Source: Balneolaceae bacterium
Lineage (GTDB): Bacteria; Bacteroidota; Rhodothermia; Balneolales; Balneolaceae
DNA: 8,543 nt
NCBI GenBank assembly: GCA_007127395.1
Contig: SKZL01000185.1
Span: 1 to 8,543 of the forward strand
Direction of reading: 5' to 3'
Shown here: one piece after another, positions 1 to 6,999 of the stretch
Position numbering within the stretch: position 1 is the stretch's first letter
Layout: each line of letters starts with the position of its first letter
The notes under the pieces: generated by a model
What the model was told of the DNA's origin: nothing
The model's input: the letters and a program-made list of their open reading frames with translations, nothing else
The model's database searches: none
Translations under genes and position numbers: made by a program

Positions 1-1
1 C

Positions 2-1225
2 GAACGATTGGAGAGAGCCGGCCAATCTGAGGATGCTGAACAGTATCGTCTTGATGAAGAGACGGATCAATCTGAATACCTCTCTATCCAGAATTTTAAT
101 GACAATGTCATAAACGTCTGTATCGAATCGACCTATAACTTTATGGAGTTGGTATTTAATGAGTTGATTGAGATGCACAGAGTGGCTGGGGTACCGTTGA
201 GTACCATTCATGTTGGAGGAGATGAAGTTCCACATGGTGTATGGGAAAAATCTCCATCTTGTATCTCTTTGATGGAGCGGGAAGGCATTGAGAATGTGAG
301 GGAGTTACAGTCCTATTTCTTTAGCCGGCTCAACCAAAAACTGATTGACAGAGGTTTGAAAATGGCCGGTTGGGAAGAAGTTGTATTTTTTGAGGATCCT
401 GAGGATGGAAGCCACGTTCCAAACCCTCAATTTACTGATAATGTGATTCCGCATGTTTGGTCCTACATCTGGGGTTCAGGAACCGAACATTATTCATATG
501 AGTTGGCCAATCTGGGCTATCAGGTAATTATGTCCCACGCGTCCAGTTTTTATTTTGATATGGCTCATAATAAAGATTGGAGGGAACCGGGATTCTACTG
601 GGCAGCTATGTTTGATGTGAAGGAACCATTCTCTTTTATCCCGACGGATCTTTATAAAAATGCAGTCACAGACAATTATGGAAGGGAAATATCAGCTGAA
701 ATGTATGATGATGCTGTAGTGCTGCTGCCGCACGGAAGGGAAAATCTTCTGGGTATACAGGGCCAGTTATGGTCTGAGACAGTGAATCGTGAGGGGAGGA
801 TGCATTATCTGATATTTCCAAGATTACTGGGCCTTGCAGAGCGTGCCTGGGTGGGAGATCCCGAGTGGAGTGAGGTTGAAAATAGATCTGATATATTTGA
901 AGCTCGGGATGTAGCCTGGAATGAATTTGCCAATCGTCTGGGGCAATTTGAGTTAAATAGGTTTGATCTCAATCTCAGTGAAATAGAGTATCGAATACCA
1001 ACACCGGGAGCCGTAATACGATCGGGATATCTTCACGCAAATGTGAGTTTTCCGGGGTTGGAAATCAGGTTCACAACCGATGGATCGGAGCCTGATAGTG
1101 AATCTATCCTCTACAGTGAACCGGTTGAAATCTCAGGATCAGAGATCATAAAGATCGCTGTATTTAACAGAACAGGCCGATCCGGCAGAGTTGTCTATCT
1201 GAGTGGCAATCAATCAACAGATTAA
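2..1225 (+). CDS. Beta-N-acetylhexosaminidase, GH20 family (5'-truncated by window edge)
   Basis: This is the C-terminal ~407 residues of a glycoside hydrolase family 20 enzyme. The family removes terminal N-acetylglucosamine or N-acetylgalactosamine from chitooligosaccharides, glycans or peptidoglycan fragments by substrate-assisted catalysis. The catalytic Asp-Glu pair is visible in IHVGGDEVPHGVW (Asp codon 221-223, Glu codon 224-226). Other family blocks follow in order: MAGWEEV (362-382), HVWSYIWG (452-475), YFDMAH (551-568), GIQGQLWSE (752-778) and FPRLLGLAERAW (815-850). After the barrel, codons about 998-1207 match a chitobiase/hexosaminidase C-terminal beta-sandwich domain with the FTTDGSEP signature. 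The frame is open to the left edge (GAA CGA TTG ...), so the TTG at 8 is an internal leucine and not a start. The N-terminal domain and any signal peptide lie outside, so localisation is unknown; secretion is usual in this family. The stop TAA is at 1223-1225, and the gene converges with the crotonase gene. Confidence 0.94.
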   Translation, partial: ERLERAGQSEDAEQYRLDEETDQSEYLSIQNFNDNVINVCIESTYNFMELVFNELIEMHRVAGVPLSTIHVGGDEVPHGVWEKSPSCISLMEREGIENVRELQSYFFSRLNQKLIDRGLKMAGWEEVVFFEDPEDGSHVPNPQFTDNVIPHVWSYIWGSGTEHYSYELANLGYQVIMSHASSFYFDMAHNKDWREPGFYWAAMFDVKEPFSFIPTDLYKNAVTDNYGREISAEMYDDAVVLLPHGRENLLGIQGQLWSETVNREGRMHYLIFPRLLGLAERAWVGDPEWSEVENRSDIFEARDVAWNEFANRLGQFELNRFDLNLSEIEYRIPTPGAVIRSGYLHANVSFPGLEIRFTTDGSEPDSESILYSEPVEISGSEIIKIAVFNRTGRSGRVVYLSGNQSTD

Positions 1226-1232
1226 TTGCCAC
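1203..1232. terminator. Long hairpin at the convergent gene ends (possible bidirectional terminator)
   Basis: Arms GTGGCAATCAATC (1203-1215) and GATTAATTGCCAC (1220-1232) pair across a 4-base loop. This gives a 13-bp stem with one C-A mismatch on the plus-strand RNA, which becomes a T-G wobble on the minus-strand RNA. The hairpin covers the last codons and stop of the GH20 gene and lies 12 bases beyond the stop codon of the opposing crotonase gene. That position suits ending both transcripts. Neither side carries a U-tract, so it is not a classical intrinsic terminator. It could instead protect 3' ends or pause polymerase. The structure is directly visible; the function is inferred. Confidence 0.5.
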
Positions 1233-1244
1233 CCCAAATAGTGA

Positions 1245-2006
1245 TTATTTGAAATTTGCCAGAAATTTTTTGGTATGTTCTGAGAGGATAAGCTTTCCGC
1301 TGATTTCGGCACGCTGTTCCAGTGTTGCACTCCAGTGACCGGTGGCCTGCCAGTGAATTTCTTTCAGTCGAAGTAGAGCTTCCGGGTTACTTTTTGCCAG
1401 ATCAGTTGCCAATGAATCTACCAATTCATCGAGTACTTCAACGGAAGGTGCAAGTTTATTGTAGAGGCCTTTGGAATGAGCCCAGTCAGAACCGTACCAG
1501 TTGCAGGCATCCAGTGATAGTGTGCTAAAAGCTGAGACTCCTATTTTACGTCCGACCGCAGGGCCAACCACAAATGGACCGATCCCAAGTTCAAGTTCAC
1601 TTAATCTGACTGAAGCTCCCTCGAGTGCAATTACAAAATCAGAGGCGGCTACAAGCCCGACTCCACCGCCGATGGTTTTACCGTGAACCCTGGTGATAAT
1701 TATTTTTGGACAGGTTCTCATCGCATTAATGACATGGGCAAACCCCATAAAAAATGCTTTACCCTCATCAATATTGGTGATCCTTTTCAACTCATCGAAA
1801 GATGCTCCGGCGCAAAAAGCTCCCTCCCCGGAACTTCTGAAAACGATAACATTGCAAGCATCATCTTTACCTGCCGATGTGATGGTGTCGGCAATCTCAT
1901 TTAATAGTTTTCCCGGAAGTGAATTTCCTTTTGGATGATAAAACTCTATGGTACCAATTTGATCTTTACAACTGTAGGAAACGGTCCCCTTTTTAATGTT
2001 TTTCAT
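1245..2006 (-). CDS. Enoyl-CoA hydratase/isomerase family protein (crotonase superfamily)
   Basis: A 253-residue protein, the usual length for a single-domain crotonase. These enzymes act in the cytoplasm on acyl-CoA thioesters (hydration, isomerisation and related reactions) and hold the thioester carbonyl in an oxyanion hole. Both oxyanion-hole segments are present: FCAGASFDEL (residues 64-73) and HGKTIGGGVGL (108-118). The SELELGIGP block (136-144) supplies Glu137, which lines up with rat mitochondrial hydratase Glu164. The other classical glutamate, rat Glu144, is replaced by Gly117 in GGGVG, so simple two-glutamate hydratase chemistry is doubtful. The sequence resembles crotonases of Bacteroidota that are often annotated as methylglutaconyl-CoA hydratase, but I would not fix the substrate. 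The ATG at 2006 is preceded by AGGAGA, the only clear Shine-Dalgarno sequence in the window. The gene is probably transcribed alone, because a terminator lies between it and the upstream gene. Confidence 0.93.
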   Translation of the reverse strand: MKNIKKGTVSYSCKDQIGTIEFYHPKGNSLPGKLLNEIADTITSAGKDDACNVIVFRSSGEGAFCAGASFDELKRITNIDEGKAFFMGFAHVINAMRTCPKIIITRVHGKTIGGGVGLVAASDFVIALEGASVRLSELELGIGPFVVGPAVGRKIGVSAFSTLSLDACNWYGSDWAHSKGLYNKLAPSVEVLDELVDSLATDLAKSNPEALLRLKEIHWQATGHWSATLEQRAEISGKLILSEHTKKFLANFK

Positions 2007-2009
2007 GTT

Positions 2010-2014
2010 CTCCT
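2010..2014 (-). promoter_or_regulatory. Ribosome binding site AGGAG for the crotonase gene
   Basis: On the minus strand AGGAG is followed by AAC and then the ATG at 2006. The spacing of 3 bases is shorter than ideal but supports this start. None of the other four complete starts in the window shows a comparable purine-rich site. Confidence 0.6.
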
Positions 2015-2140
2015 GGTTTGATGGGTAAAGTGGTAGACTTTTATTGTTTTAATAGAATATAGACAATTATAACCGACCGAAAAGTTCAGAAATTAAAGGA
2101 AAATGTCAAATCTGTCACTATAGGTTGCAGATCTTTTTTT

Positions 2141-2168
2141 AAAAAAAAATGAAAGGACTCAGGAGTCC
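2141..2168 (-). terminator. Intrinsic terminator after the YyaL-like gene
   Basis: On the minus strand the perfect inverted repeat GGACTC-CT-GAGTCC (2168-2155; in practice a 5-bp stem with a 4-base loop) is followed by TTTCATTTTTTTTT. It begins 10 bases past the TAA of the YyaL-like gene. The hairpin is short, but the U-rich tail is good. It should separate the YyaL-like transcript from the downstream crotonase gene. The same spot contains a T7A9 run (2134-2149 on the plus strand). Confidence 0.65.
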
Positions 2169-2177
2169 AGATCAGGT

Positions 2178-4262
2178 TTACTCTTTTGAAATAGTATCCA
2201 GCAGATCGATTGCTTCTGTTAGTCGGTATACCGGTCTTTTACATTGATAATTGCGGCATATATAGAATGTGGGTGAGTCCCCAATTGGATAGTTATTAAT
2301 AAACGGTATCCATTCACTTAATTGAATTCGCCACTCTTCAGTTATGACAATAATTGTTGTGTCGGTGGATGCCTTGACGCGTATCTCTTTAACCATCATC
2401 TCCAGTTTCTGATTCCACTCTTGTGAAGTGATGATAATTTGAGTTGTTGAACCGGAACCAGCCAAGAGAGCACTCATGGCATATGTATAACCGGAAGGGG
2501 CATCGGCAATGGGGTCACAAAATGCTCGGAATATTTGATCCGATTGTATAGAAAATTTTGGGTCAGAAGTTATTGCAGAGAGGCGATAACCATTCATGGC
2601 AGTAACGGAGTTGGAAGAGGGGATTGCTCCATCATAGATCTCTTTCTGCCTTCCCATGATAACTTCAGAATTTTTTGATGTAAAATAGTAACCCCCAAAC
2701 TTTTCATCCTTGAAAATTTTGTCAAAGCTGTTTTGCAGTTCAATTGCAGTGATTAAATAATTAGGTTGGAATGTTGCGTTGTAAAGTTCTAATAGACCAA
2801 GGATTACAAAAGAGTAATCATCTGCCATACCATCAATGGCAGCTTCTTGATCCTTATATCTGTGCAGTAATTTGTAATCGTCTGTCATGCAGGCCGAAGC
2901 GAGTTGACTCCATGCCCTTTGAGCTTTTTTGATGAGAGCATCATTGTCGATCAAGGTTCCGGCTTTTGCCATTGCAGCGATCATCAAGCCATTCCAGTCG
3001 GTCAACACTTTGTCATCAAGAATTGGGTGAACACGTTTCGATCTGACTTTAAAAATTTTGTTTCGGCTGGAATCCAACTGGTCGAGGAGTGATTCTATAT
3101 CCATTTCCAGTCGAGAGGCCATTTTTTCATAAGTTTGCTCCAGATGGGATATATTTCTTCCTGTTTTCTTTTTAGAGACTTCATCCATGAAGTTCCCATC
3201 CTCCTGAAACCTGAAGAGATCCAAAAACAGAGCGCTTTCCTTTTCTGTTAAAATCTGCTGAATCTCATCCGAAGTCCAGATATAAAATTTACCCTCTTCA
3301 CCTTCACTGTCTGCATCCTGAGCAGAATAAAATAGTCCTTCCGGCGATGTAAGATGTTGTTCAATATATTCAGCAATTTCAGAGACGGTTTTTTTAAAGA
3401 GCGGATTGCGGGTCTCTTTCCAGGCTTCTGCATAGGCGGTCATAAGCATGGCCTGATCATAAAGCATCTTTTCAAAATGTGGCAAAAGCCATTTATTGTC
3501 GGTTGAGTAGCGGTGAAATCCATAACCGATGTGATCCCAGATGCCTCCCAGTCTCATTTTAGTTAGAGTATGAGATGCCATCTGCAGTGCCTCCCGGTTA
3601 CCGGTTGACCTGTAGTGATTCATCAGAAACAGCAGATTATGTGCGGAAGGAAATTTTGGTGAGCTTCCGAAGCCACCATGGAGCGGATCAAACCGATTCG
3701 ACAACTCCTGAAAGGTCTGTTCAGTGATATCTTCCGGAAGGGTAGAGTCGCCCTTTCCGAGTTCAAGTGACCTTGAAAAACCTTGTTCAATCCGGCTGAC
3801 CGCTTCCAGAATCTTTGATCTCTCATTGCTCCAGGCATTTGAAATTGCCGGAACAAGATCGGTCATGCCGACCTGTTGAAAACGAGATGTTTTAGGAATG
3901 TAGGTCGCGGCATAAAAAGGTTTTTTTTCAGGTGTCATGATGATTGTCAGAGGCCACCCGCCCTGACCTGTGATCATCTGGCAAACGGTCATATAGGTAT
4001 TATCGATATCCGGTCTCTCTTCACGATCAACTTTAATATTCACAAAAGAGGAATTCATGAGTTCAGCTACTTCAGGGTCTTCAAAGCTCTCATGCTCCAT
4101 AACATGGCACCAATGACATGTGGCGTATCCGATAGACAAAAAGATGGGTTTGTCCTGAGATTTCGCAATTTCAAAGGCCTCCTCACTCCATGGGTACCAA
4201 TCTACCGGGTTTCCAGAGTGTTGAAGCAGGTAGGGGCTTTTTTCTTTCTTGAGCCGGTTCAT
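2178..4262 (-). CDS. Thioredoxin-domain protein, YyaL/DsbH-like (DUF255, SPATA20/SSP411 family)
   Basis: A 694-residue protein, full length for this family. The N-terminal third is a thioredoxin-like DUF255 domain. It opens with the family hallmark [18 protein letters not shown] (residues 8-25), followed by the active-site CHWC (49-52, inside CHWCHVM), DREERPDID (79-87) and GQGGWPL (99-105). The rest resembles an (alpha/alpha)6 glycosidase or epimerase-like barrel, with conserved blocks [10 protein letters not shown] (262-271), [13 protein letters not shown] (312-324), [16 protein letters not shown] (416-431) and [11 protein letters not shown] (543-553). The C-terminus has a Cys pair in CRNYQC (669-674). 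No signal peptide is visible, so it is probably cytosolic. The family is conserved from bacteria to humans, but its biochemical role is poorly defined; a redox function is inferred from the CxxC. The gene lies 23 bases downstream of the PorV-like gene, probably in one transcript. The ATG at 4262 lacks a Shine-Dalgarno sequence but fits the family N-terminus. Confidence 0.95.
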   Translation of the reverse strand: MNRLKKEKSPYLLQHSGNPVDWYPWSEEAFEIAKSQDKPIFLSIGYATCHWCHVMEHESFEDPEVAELMNSSFVNIKVDREERPDIDNTYMTVCQMITGQGGWPLTIIMTPEKKPFYAATYIPKTSRFQQVGMTDLVPAISNAWSNERSKILEAVSRIEQGFSRSLELGKGDSTLPEDITEQTFQELSNRFDPLHGGFGSSPKFPSAHNLLFLMNHYRSTGNREALQMASHTLTKMRLGGIWDHIGYGFHRYSTDNKWLLPHFEKMLYDQAMLMTAYAEAWKETRNPLFKKTVSEIAEYIEQHLTSPEGLFYSAQDADSEGEEGKFYIWTSDEIQQILTEKESALFLDLFRFQEDGNFMDEVSKKKTGRNISHLEQTYEKMASRLEMDIESLLDQLDSSRNKIFKVRSKRVHPILDDKVLTDWNGLMIAAMAKAGTLIDNDALIKKAQRAWSQLASACMTDDYKLLHRYKDQEAAIDGMADDYSFVILGLLELYNATFQPNYLITAIELQNSFDKIFKDEKFGGYYFTSKNSEVIMGRQKEIYDGAIPSSNSVTAMNGYRLSAITSDPKFSIQSDQIFRAFCDPIADAPSGYTYAMSALLAGSGSTTQIIITSQEWNQKLEMMVKEIRVKASTDTTIIVITEEWRIQLSEWIPFINNYPIGDSPTFYICRNYQCKRPVYRLTEAIDLLDTISKE

Positions 4263-4285
4263 GCGATGAATTTATTCTGTTGGAA

Positions 4286-5254
4286 TTAAAAATAGTATTG
4301 TACTCCAAAAGAGTGTACGGTACCATAACCGGTTGAGAAGGGAATAATTGCATAATTGACTCTTACAGGTTCAATAACCATGCCCAGTCCAAATCCGATA
4401 GGCCTTTCAGTTGGGCCAAAACGGTAACCAGCCTGAATATTAAAAAGATCTCCTGCATTGATGTTGGTTCCAATGGTGAAATAGCTCTCTTTTGGATTGT
4501 TACCTGCATAGTCTGAGACGGAGTTTTCCTCAATGGGTTTTTGCCAGTTACCTTTTATGGAGACTAAAATCGGCAAATCATTAAATCCGGAAGTTGTGAA
4601 TTCAATCAGATCAGCATTCAAACCAATATTCAGGCTTGAAGGTAATCTGGTCGATTGCTGATCCAGGCTCTCCATGCTGCCAATATTTTTGATGGATATC
4701 CCTGTCAGAATTCGATCATCCATGAATTTTGCAGACAGGCCAGCAGAAAAAGCAAAACCATTTGCAATGGATTGGAAGACCTCTTCTCTTAAGTATTGAG
4801 TGGTAATACCTGCAGCCAACGGCCCCCTGGAGTAAGCGATTGCTCCGGCCACTGATAAGTAACCGACAGAAAAGGAGCCACCTGAGGGGCCAGGAGTGTC
4901 TCTTGCTTCAAATCCATCTGAACTTGAATTAAACACACCAAAAGCAAAAGCCATTCGATGATGCCTGTAGTTAAGAGCTGCAAACTGATTGTTGACATTG
5001 GATACCCAAAGGGTATAATTAGCTTCCACACTGTTATTTGGATCAAACGCGAGAAGAGATGGATTAGAATAGATTGCTGATGGTCCGATAATAGATGCCG
5101 TTGTCGCTTCTGAAAGGGCAAGAGAACGTGCATTTGGCCCTATGTTGAGAAAATCGAGACCGCTGCCGGTATCCTGTGCTGACAATTGTCCGGTTGAAAA
5201 GAAGATTAAGAAGATGGCCGGAAATAACCGATGTTTTTTCACAATACAGATCAT
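4286..5254 (-). CDS. PorV/PorQ-family outer membrane beta-barrel protein
   Basis: About 322 residues from the chosen ATG. A signal peptide (VKKHRLFPAIFLIFFSTG, cleavage probably after LSA and before QDTG) is followed by the family opening FLNIGPNARSLALSEAT and the block SAIYSNPSLLAF, which resembles the FadL-like WNPA motif. The remainder alternates short amphipathic strands. It ends in VQYYF, with the terminal aromatic residue typical of outer-membrane barrels. In Bacteroidota, PorV is the shuttle protein of the type IX secretion system, but this family has many paralogues of unknown role, so a type IX function is not established. The start is uncertain. The open frame reaches a TTG at 5299, but the signal peptide fits the ATG at 5254 or the GTG at 5242 better; none has a clear ribosome binding site. 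The upstream gap to the ftsZ terminator must hold its promoter, which I could not identify. The YyaL-like gene follows 23 bases downstream. Confidence 0.87.
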   Translation of the reverse strand: MICIVKKHRLFPAIFLIFFSTGQLSAQDTGSGLDFLNIGPNARSLALSEATTASIIGPSAIYSNPSLLAFDPNNSVEANYTLWVSNVNNQFAALNYRHHRMAFAFGVFNSSSDGFEARDTPGPSGGSFSVGYLSVAGAIAYSRGPLAAGITTQYLREEVFQSIANGFAFSAGLSAKFMDDRILTGISIKNIGSMESLDQQSTRLPSSLNIGLNADLIEFTTSGFNDLPILVSIKGNWQKPIEENSVSDYAGNNPKESYFTIGTNINAGDLFNIQAGYRFGPTERPIGFGLGMVIEPVRVNYAIIPFSTGYGTVHSFGVQYYF

Positions 5255-5446
5255 GCTATTTATTAAGGTATTCGTTGAATATACAATAATGAATATCAAG
5301 AATGAATCGGAAGCAAAGTATTGAAAAGATGTGGGCTGTGATTCTCAATCCAATGAATGGAGAGGTTTATTAAAATGCCCATATGATTTGAGTTTGAAGG
5401 TAGAAGTATAGTTTGCAAGAAAAAATCAAAACAATGAATGTCACTG

Positions 5447-5484
5447 AAAAAAAGAAAAGGAGCCCCCAATCAAGGAGACTCCTT
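5447..5484 (-). terminator. Strong intrinsic terminator of the ftsQAZ unit
   Basis: On the minus strand AAGGAGTCTCC (5484-5474) pairs with GGGGGCTCCTT (5467-5457) across the loop TTGATT. This is an 11-bp stem with two G-U wobbles, and it runs straight into the tail TTTTCTTTTTTT (5458-5447). It lies about 70 bases past the ftsZ stop and upstream of the PorV-like gene, so it should end the cell-division transcript and make the PorV-like gene dependent on its own promoter. Confidence 0.82.
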
Positions 5485-5503
5485 ATGATTTAGCAATCTA
5501 ATA

Positions 5504-5527
5504 CAGGTTGAGCAACCTGCGTTTTTT
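5504..5527 (+). terminator. Hairpin plus T-run on the plus strand, 3' of ftsZ (possible antisense terminator)
   Basis: CAGGTT-GAGC-AACCTG (5504-5519) is a perfect 6-bp stem with a 4-base loop. On the plus strand it is followed by CGTTTTTT, the layout of an intrinsic terminator for transcription heading into ftsZ antisense. No plus-strand gene lies nearby to need it. In the ftsZ mRNA the same element is simply a hairpin between the stop codon and the main terminator, without a U-tail. Structure seen; role inferred. Confidence 0.35.
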
Positions 5528-5555
5528 AAACAATCAACAGCACTATATTCGGTGA

Positions 5556-6896
5556 TCAGTCCATTATTTTGCGCAGAAAAGCAGGTTGTTCAGTATCCCG
5601 CTTATCAATACGTTCTGAGCTATTGTGCATGGATTGGTCATCATTACTGGCTCGTTTCATTTCCTGAGGTGATTCCTCCAGATCCTGATCTGCCTCTGCT
5701 TCTTCAACCGTTCGGATATATTTCAAATCCCTTCGGTGAATAGCCGGTGAGTCCAGTGTCTTCAGGTTCTTTTCACCTTTATAGAAGGGGCCATCACTGC
5801 TCAGGTGCCTTCTTTTAGCAATGTCACTGGCTTTCGGCAATGCAACTGATTTCTGTTCAGATGATCTGTTTTCAACCTGTCTTACCGGTTCGGAGGCAAC
5901 TTTAGGCTGAGATTTTCCTTCATTCATCTCGAATCCGGTGGCAATGACTGTAACTCTAAGTTCATCTCCGAATGATTCATCCAGAACAGTACCCAGAATG
6001 ATTTCAGCATCTTCACCAGCTTCCTGCTGTATGATACTTGTTGCTGTCGTTGTTTCCCGCATTCCGAGATTGTCGCCGGAGGAGATGTTGACCAACACAT
6101 TTCGGGCACCTCGAATACTTACGCCATCGAGCAGAGGTGAATTAATCGCTTCACGTGCTGCGATTTCTGCACGATCCGGACCACTTGCCGTTGCTGATCC
6201 CATGATTGCGGCTCCACCATCCATCATAGTGGTTCGAACGTCAGCAAAGTCGAGGTTGATAACACCCGGCATGAGAATCAAATCTGATATACCTTTGGTA
6301 GCATTGTAAAGTACTTCGTTTGCATTATCAAAGGCATCCATCAGGGAAGTGTTCTCATCAGATATATCGAGAAGCCTCTCATTTGGGATTACGATTACCG
6401 TGTCGCAGTTCTTTTTCAGTTCTGCGATTCCGTCAAGGGCGTATTTCATTCTTACTTTTCCTTCACAGTGGAAAGGGGTTGTCACGATACCGACAGTAAG
6501 AACTCCTTTTCTCTTGGCTATTCCTGCCACAACGGGTGCGCCGCCGGTTCCTGTTCCGCCACCCATACCTGCAGTAATAAATACCATGTCGGCGGAGTCG
6601 ATCGCTTCGTCAAGCTCATGGCGATTCTCTTCAACTGCTTCCCGTCCGATTTCGGGTCTTGCACCGGCGCCTAAACCAGAGGTTAGGTTTGCACCTACCT
6701 GTATGGTGATATCGGCATGATTATTTTTCAGGGCCTGGGCGTCTGTGTTCAGTGCGACATACTCAACACTATCCAAACCTTTTTGGATCATGTTGTTGAT
6801 GGCATTACCACCGCCACCGCCTACACCGATCACTTTTATTTTTGCATTATCCTGACCTTTTTCGTCAAAGCTAAAGCGTGAGGTTTTGTAGTCCAT
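5556..6896 (-). CDS. ftsZ: Cell division protein FtsZ
   Basis: A 446-residue tubulin-like GTPase that polymerises at midcell into the Z ring and organises septal wall synthesis. The GTP-binding N-terminal domain shows IKVIGVGGGGGNAINNMI (residues 20-37), LNTDAQAL (49-56) and the tubulin signature GGGTGTG (112-118). The synergy or T7 loop NLDFAD (214-219) keeps both acidic residues (Asp216, Asp219) that complete GTP hydrolysis in the neighbouring subunit. The folded core ends near residue 323. A charged, low-complexity linker of roughly 110 residues follows. The C-terminal conserved peptide QPAFLRKIMD (437-446) is the usual docking site for FtsA and other partners. The ATG at 6896 has no Shine-Dalgarno sequence. 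The gene lies 103 bases after ftsA in the same direction and is followed by a strong terminator, so it is the last gene of the dcw cluster here. Confidence 0.99.
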   Translation of the reverse strand: MDYKTSRFSFDEKGQDNAKIKVIGVGGGGGNAINNMIQKGLDSVEYVALNTDAQALKNNHADITIQVGANLTSGLGAGARPEIGREAVEENRHELDEAIDSADMVFITAGMGGGTGTGGAPVVAGIAKRKGVLTVGIVTTPFHCEGKVRMKYALDGIAELKKNCDTVIVIPNERLLDISDENTSLMDAFDNANEVLYNATKGISDLILMPGVINLDFADVRTTMMDGGAAIMGSATASGPDRAEIAAREAINSPLLDGVSIRGARNVLVNISSGDNLGMRETTTATSIIQQEAGEDAEIILGTVLDESFGDELRVTVIATGFEMNEGKSQPKVASEPVRQVENRSSEQKSVALPKASDIAKRRHLSSDGPFYKGEKNLKTLDSPAIHRRDLKYIRTVEEAEADQDLEESPQEMKRASNDDQSMHNSSERIDKRDTEQPAFLRKIMD

Positions 6897-6958
6897 AGTG
6901 ATATTGTTTTATGATTGCTGTTATTTAACTGTAGATTGCGTGTTTTTTTCCTTATTTG

Positions 6959-6979
6959 ACTCAATGGGGTTCAATGAGT
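6959..6979 (-). repeat. Imperfect hairpin in the ftsA-ftsZ gap
   Basis: On the minus strand ACTCATTG-AACCC-CATTGAGT forms an 8-bp stem interrupted by one T-T mismatch, starting about 20 bases past the ftsA stop. It has no U-tail, so it is not a terminator. It sits in the 103-base leader ahead of ftsZ and could affect mRNA processing or ftsZ translation, but that is only inference. I saw nothing else recognisable in this gap, including no convincing promoter. Confidence 0.3.
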
Positions 6980-6999
6980 TATTTGCTAAATGTTGATGG

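Noticed and set aside
8..10. TTG at position 8 as the start of the GH20 gene
   Set aside because: The frame is open upstream to the window edge, and GH20 enzymes need an N-terminal barrel half and usually a further domain before this point.
2080..2110. Possible promoter for the crotonase gene: TTTG (2110-2107) and GAACTTTT (2087-2080) on the minus strand, spaced 19 bases like the Bacteroidota -33/-7 boxes
   Set aside because: The -7 box matches TAnnTTTG at only four of six fixed positions, and several similar A/T-rich matches occur nearby, so it is not strong enough to annotate.
3876..4289. A 137-codon plus-strand open frame opposite the 5' end of the YyaL-like gene
   Set aside because: It lies antisense to highly conserved DUF255 motifs, its translation resembles no family I know, and it has no ribosome binding site. 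It is a reading-frame shadow.
4286..5254. Evidence for a type IX secretion locus
   Set aside because: A single PorV/PorQ-like protein without other Por/Spr/Gld components, and no type IX C-terminal sorting domain seen elsewhere in the window, is not enough. The family includes many non-T9SS paralogues.
5255..5446. Search for a promoter of the PorV-like gene
   Set aside because: Only partial matches (for example TATACTTC and ATACTTTG on the minus strand) with wrong spacing were found. A promoter must exist here if the ftsZ terminator works, but its place is not visible.
5938..6720. Two 123-codon plus-strand open frames antisense to ftsZ
   Set aside because: They are Ser/Pro/Ala-rich translations of the strand opposite conserved FtsZ motifs. 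The real coding signal is the minus-strand ftsZ.
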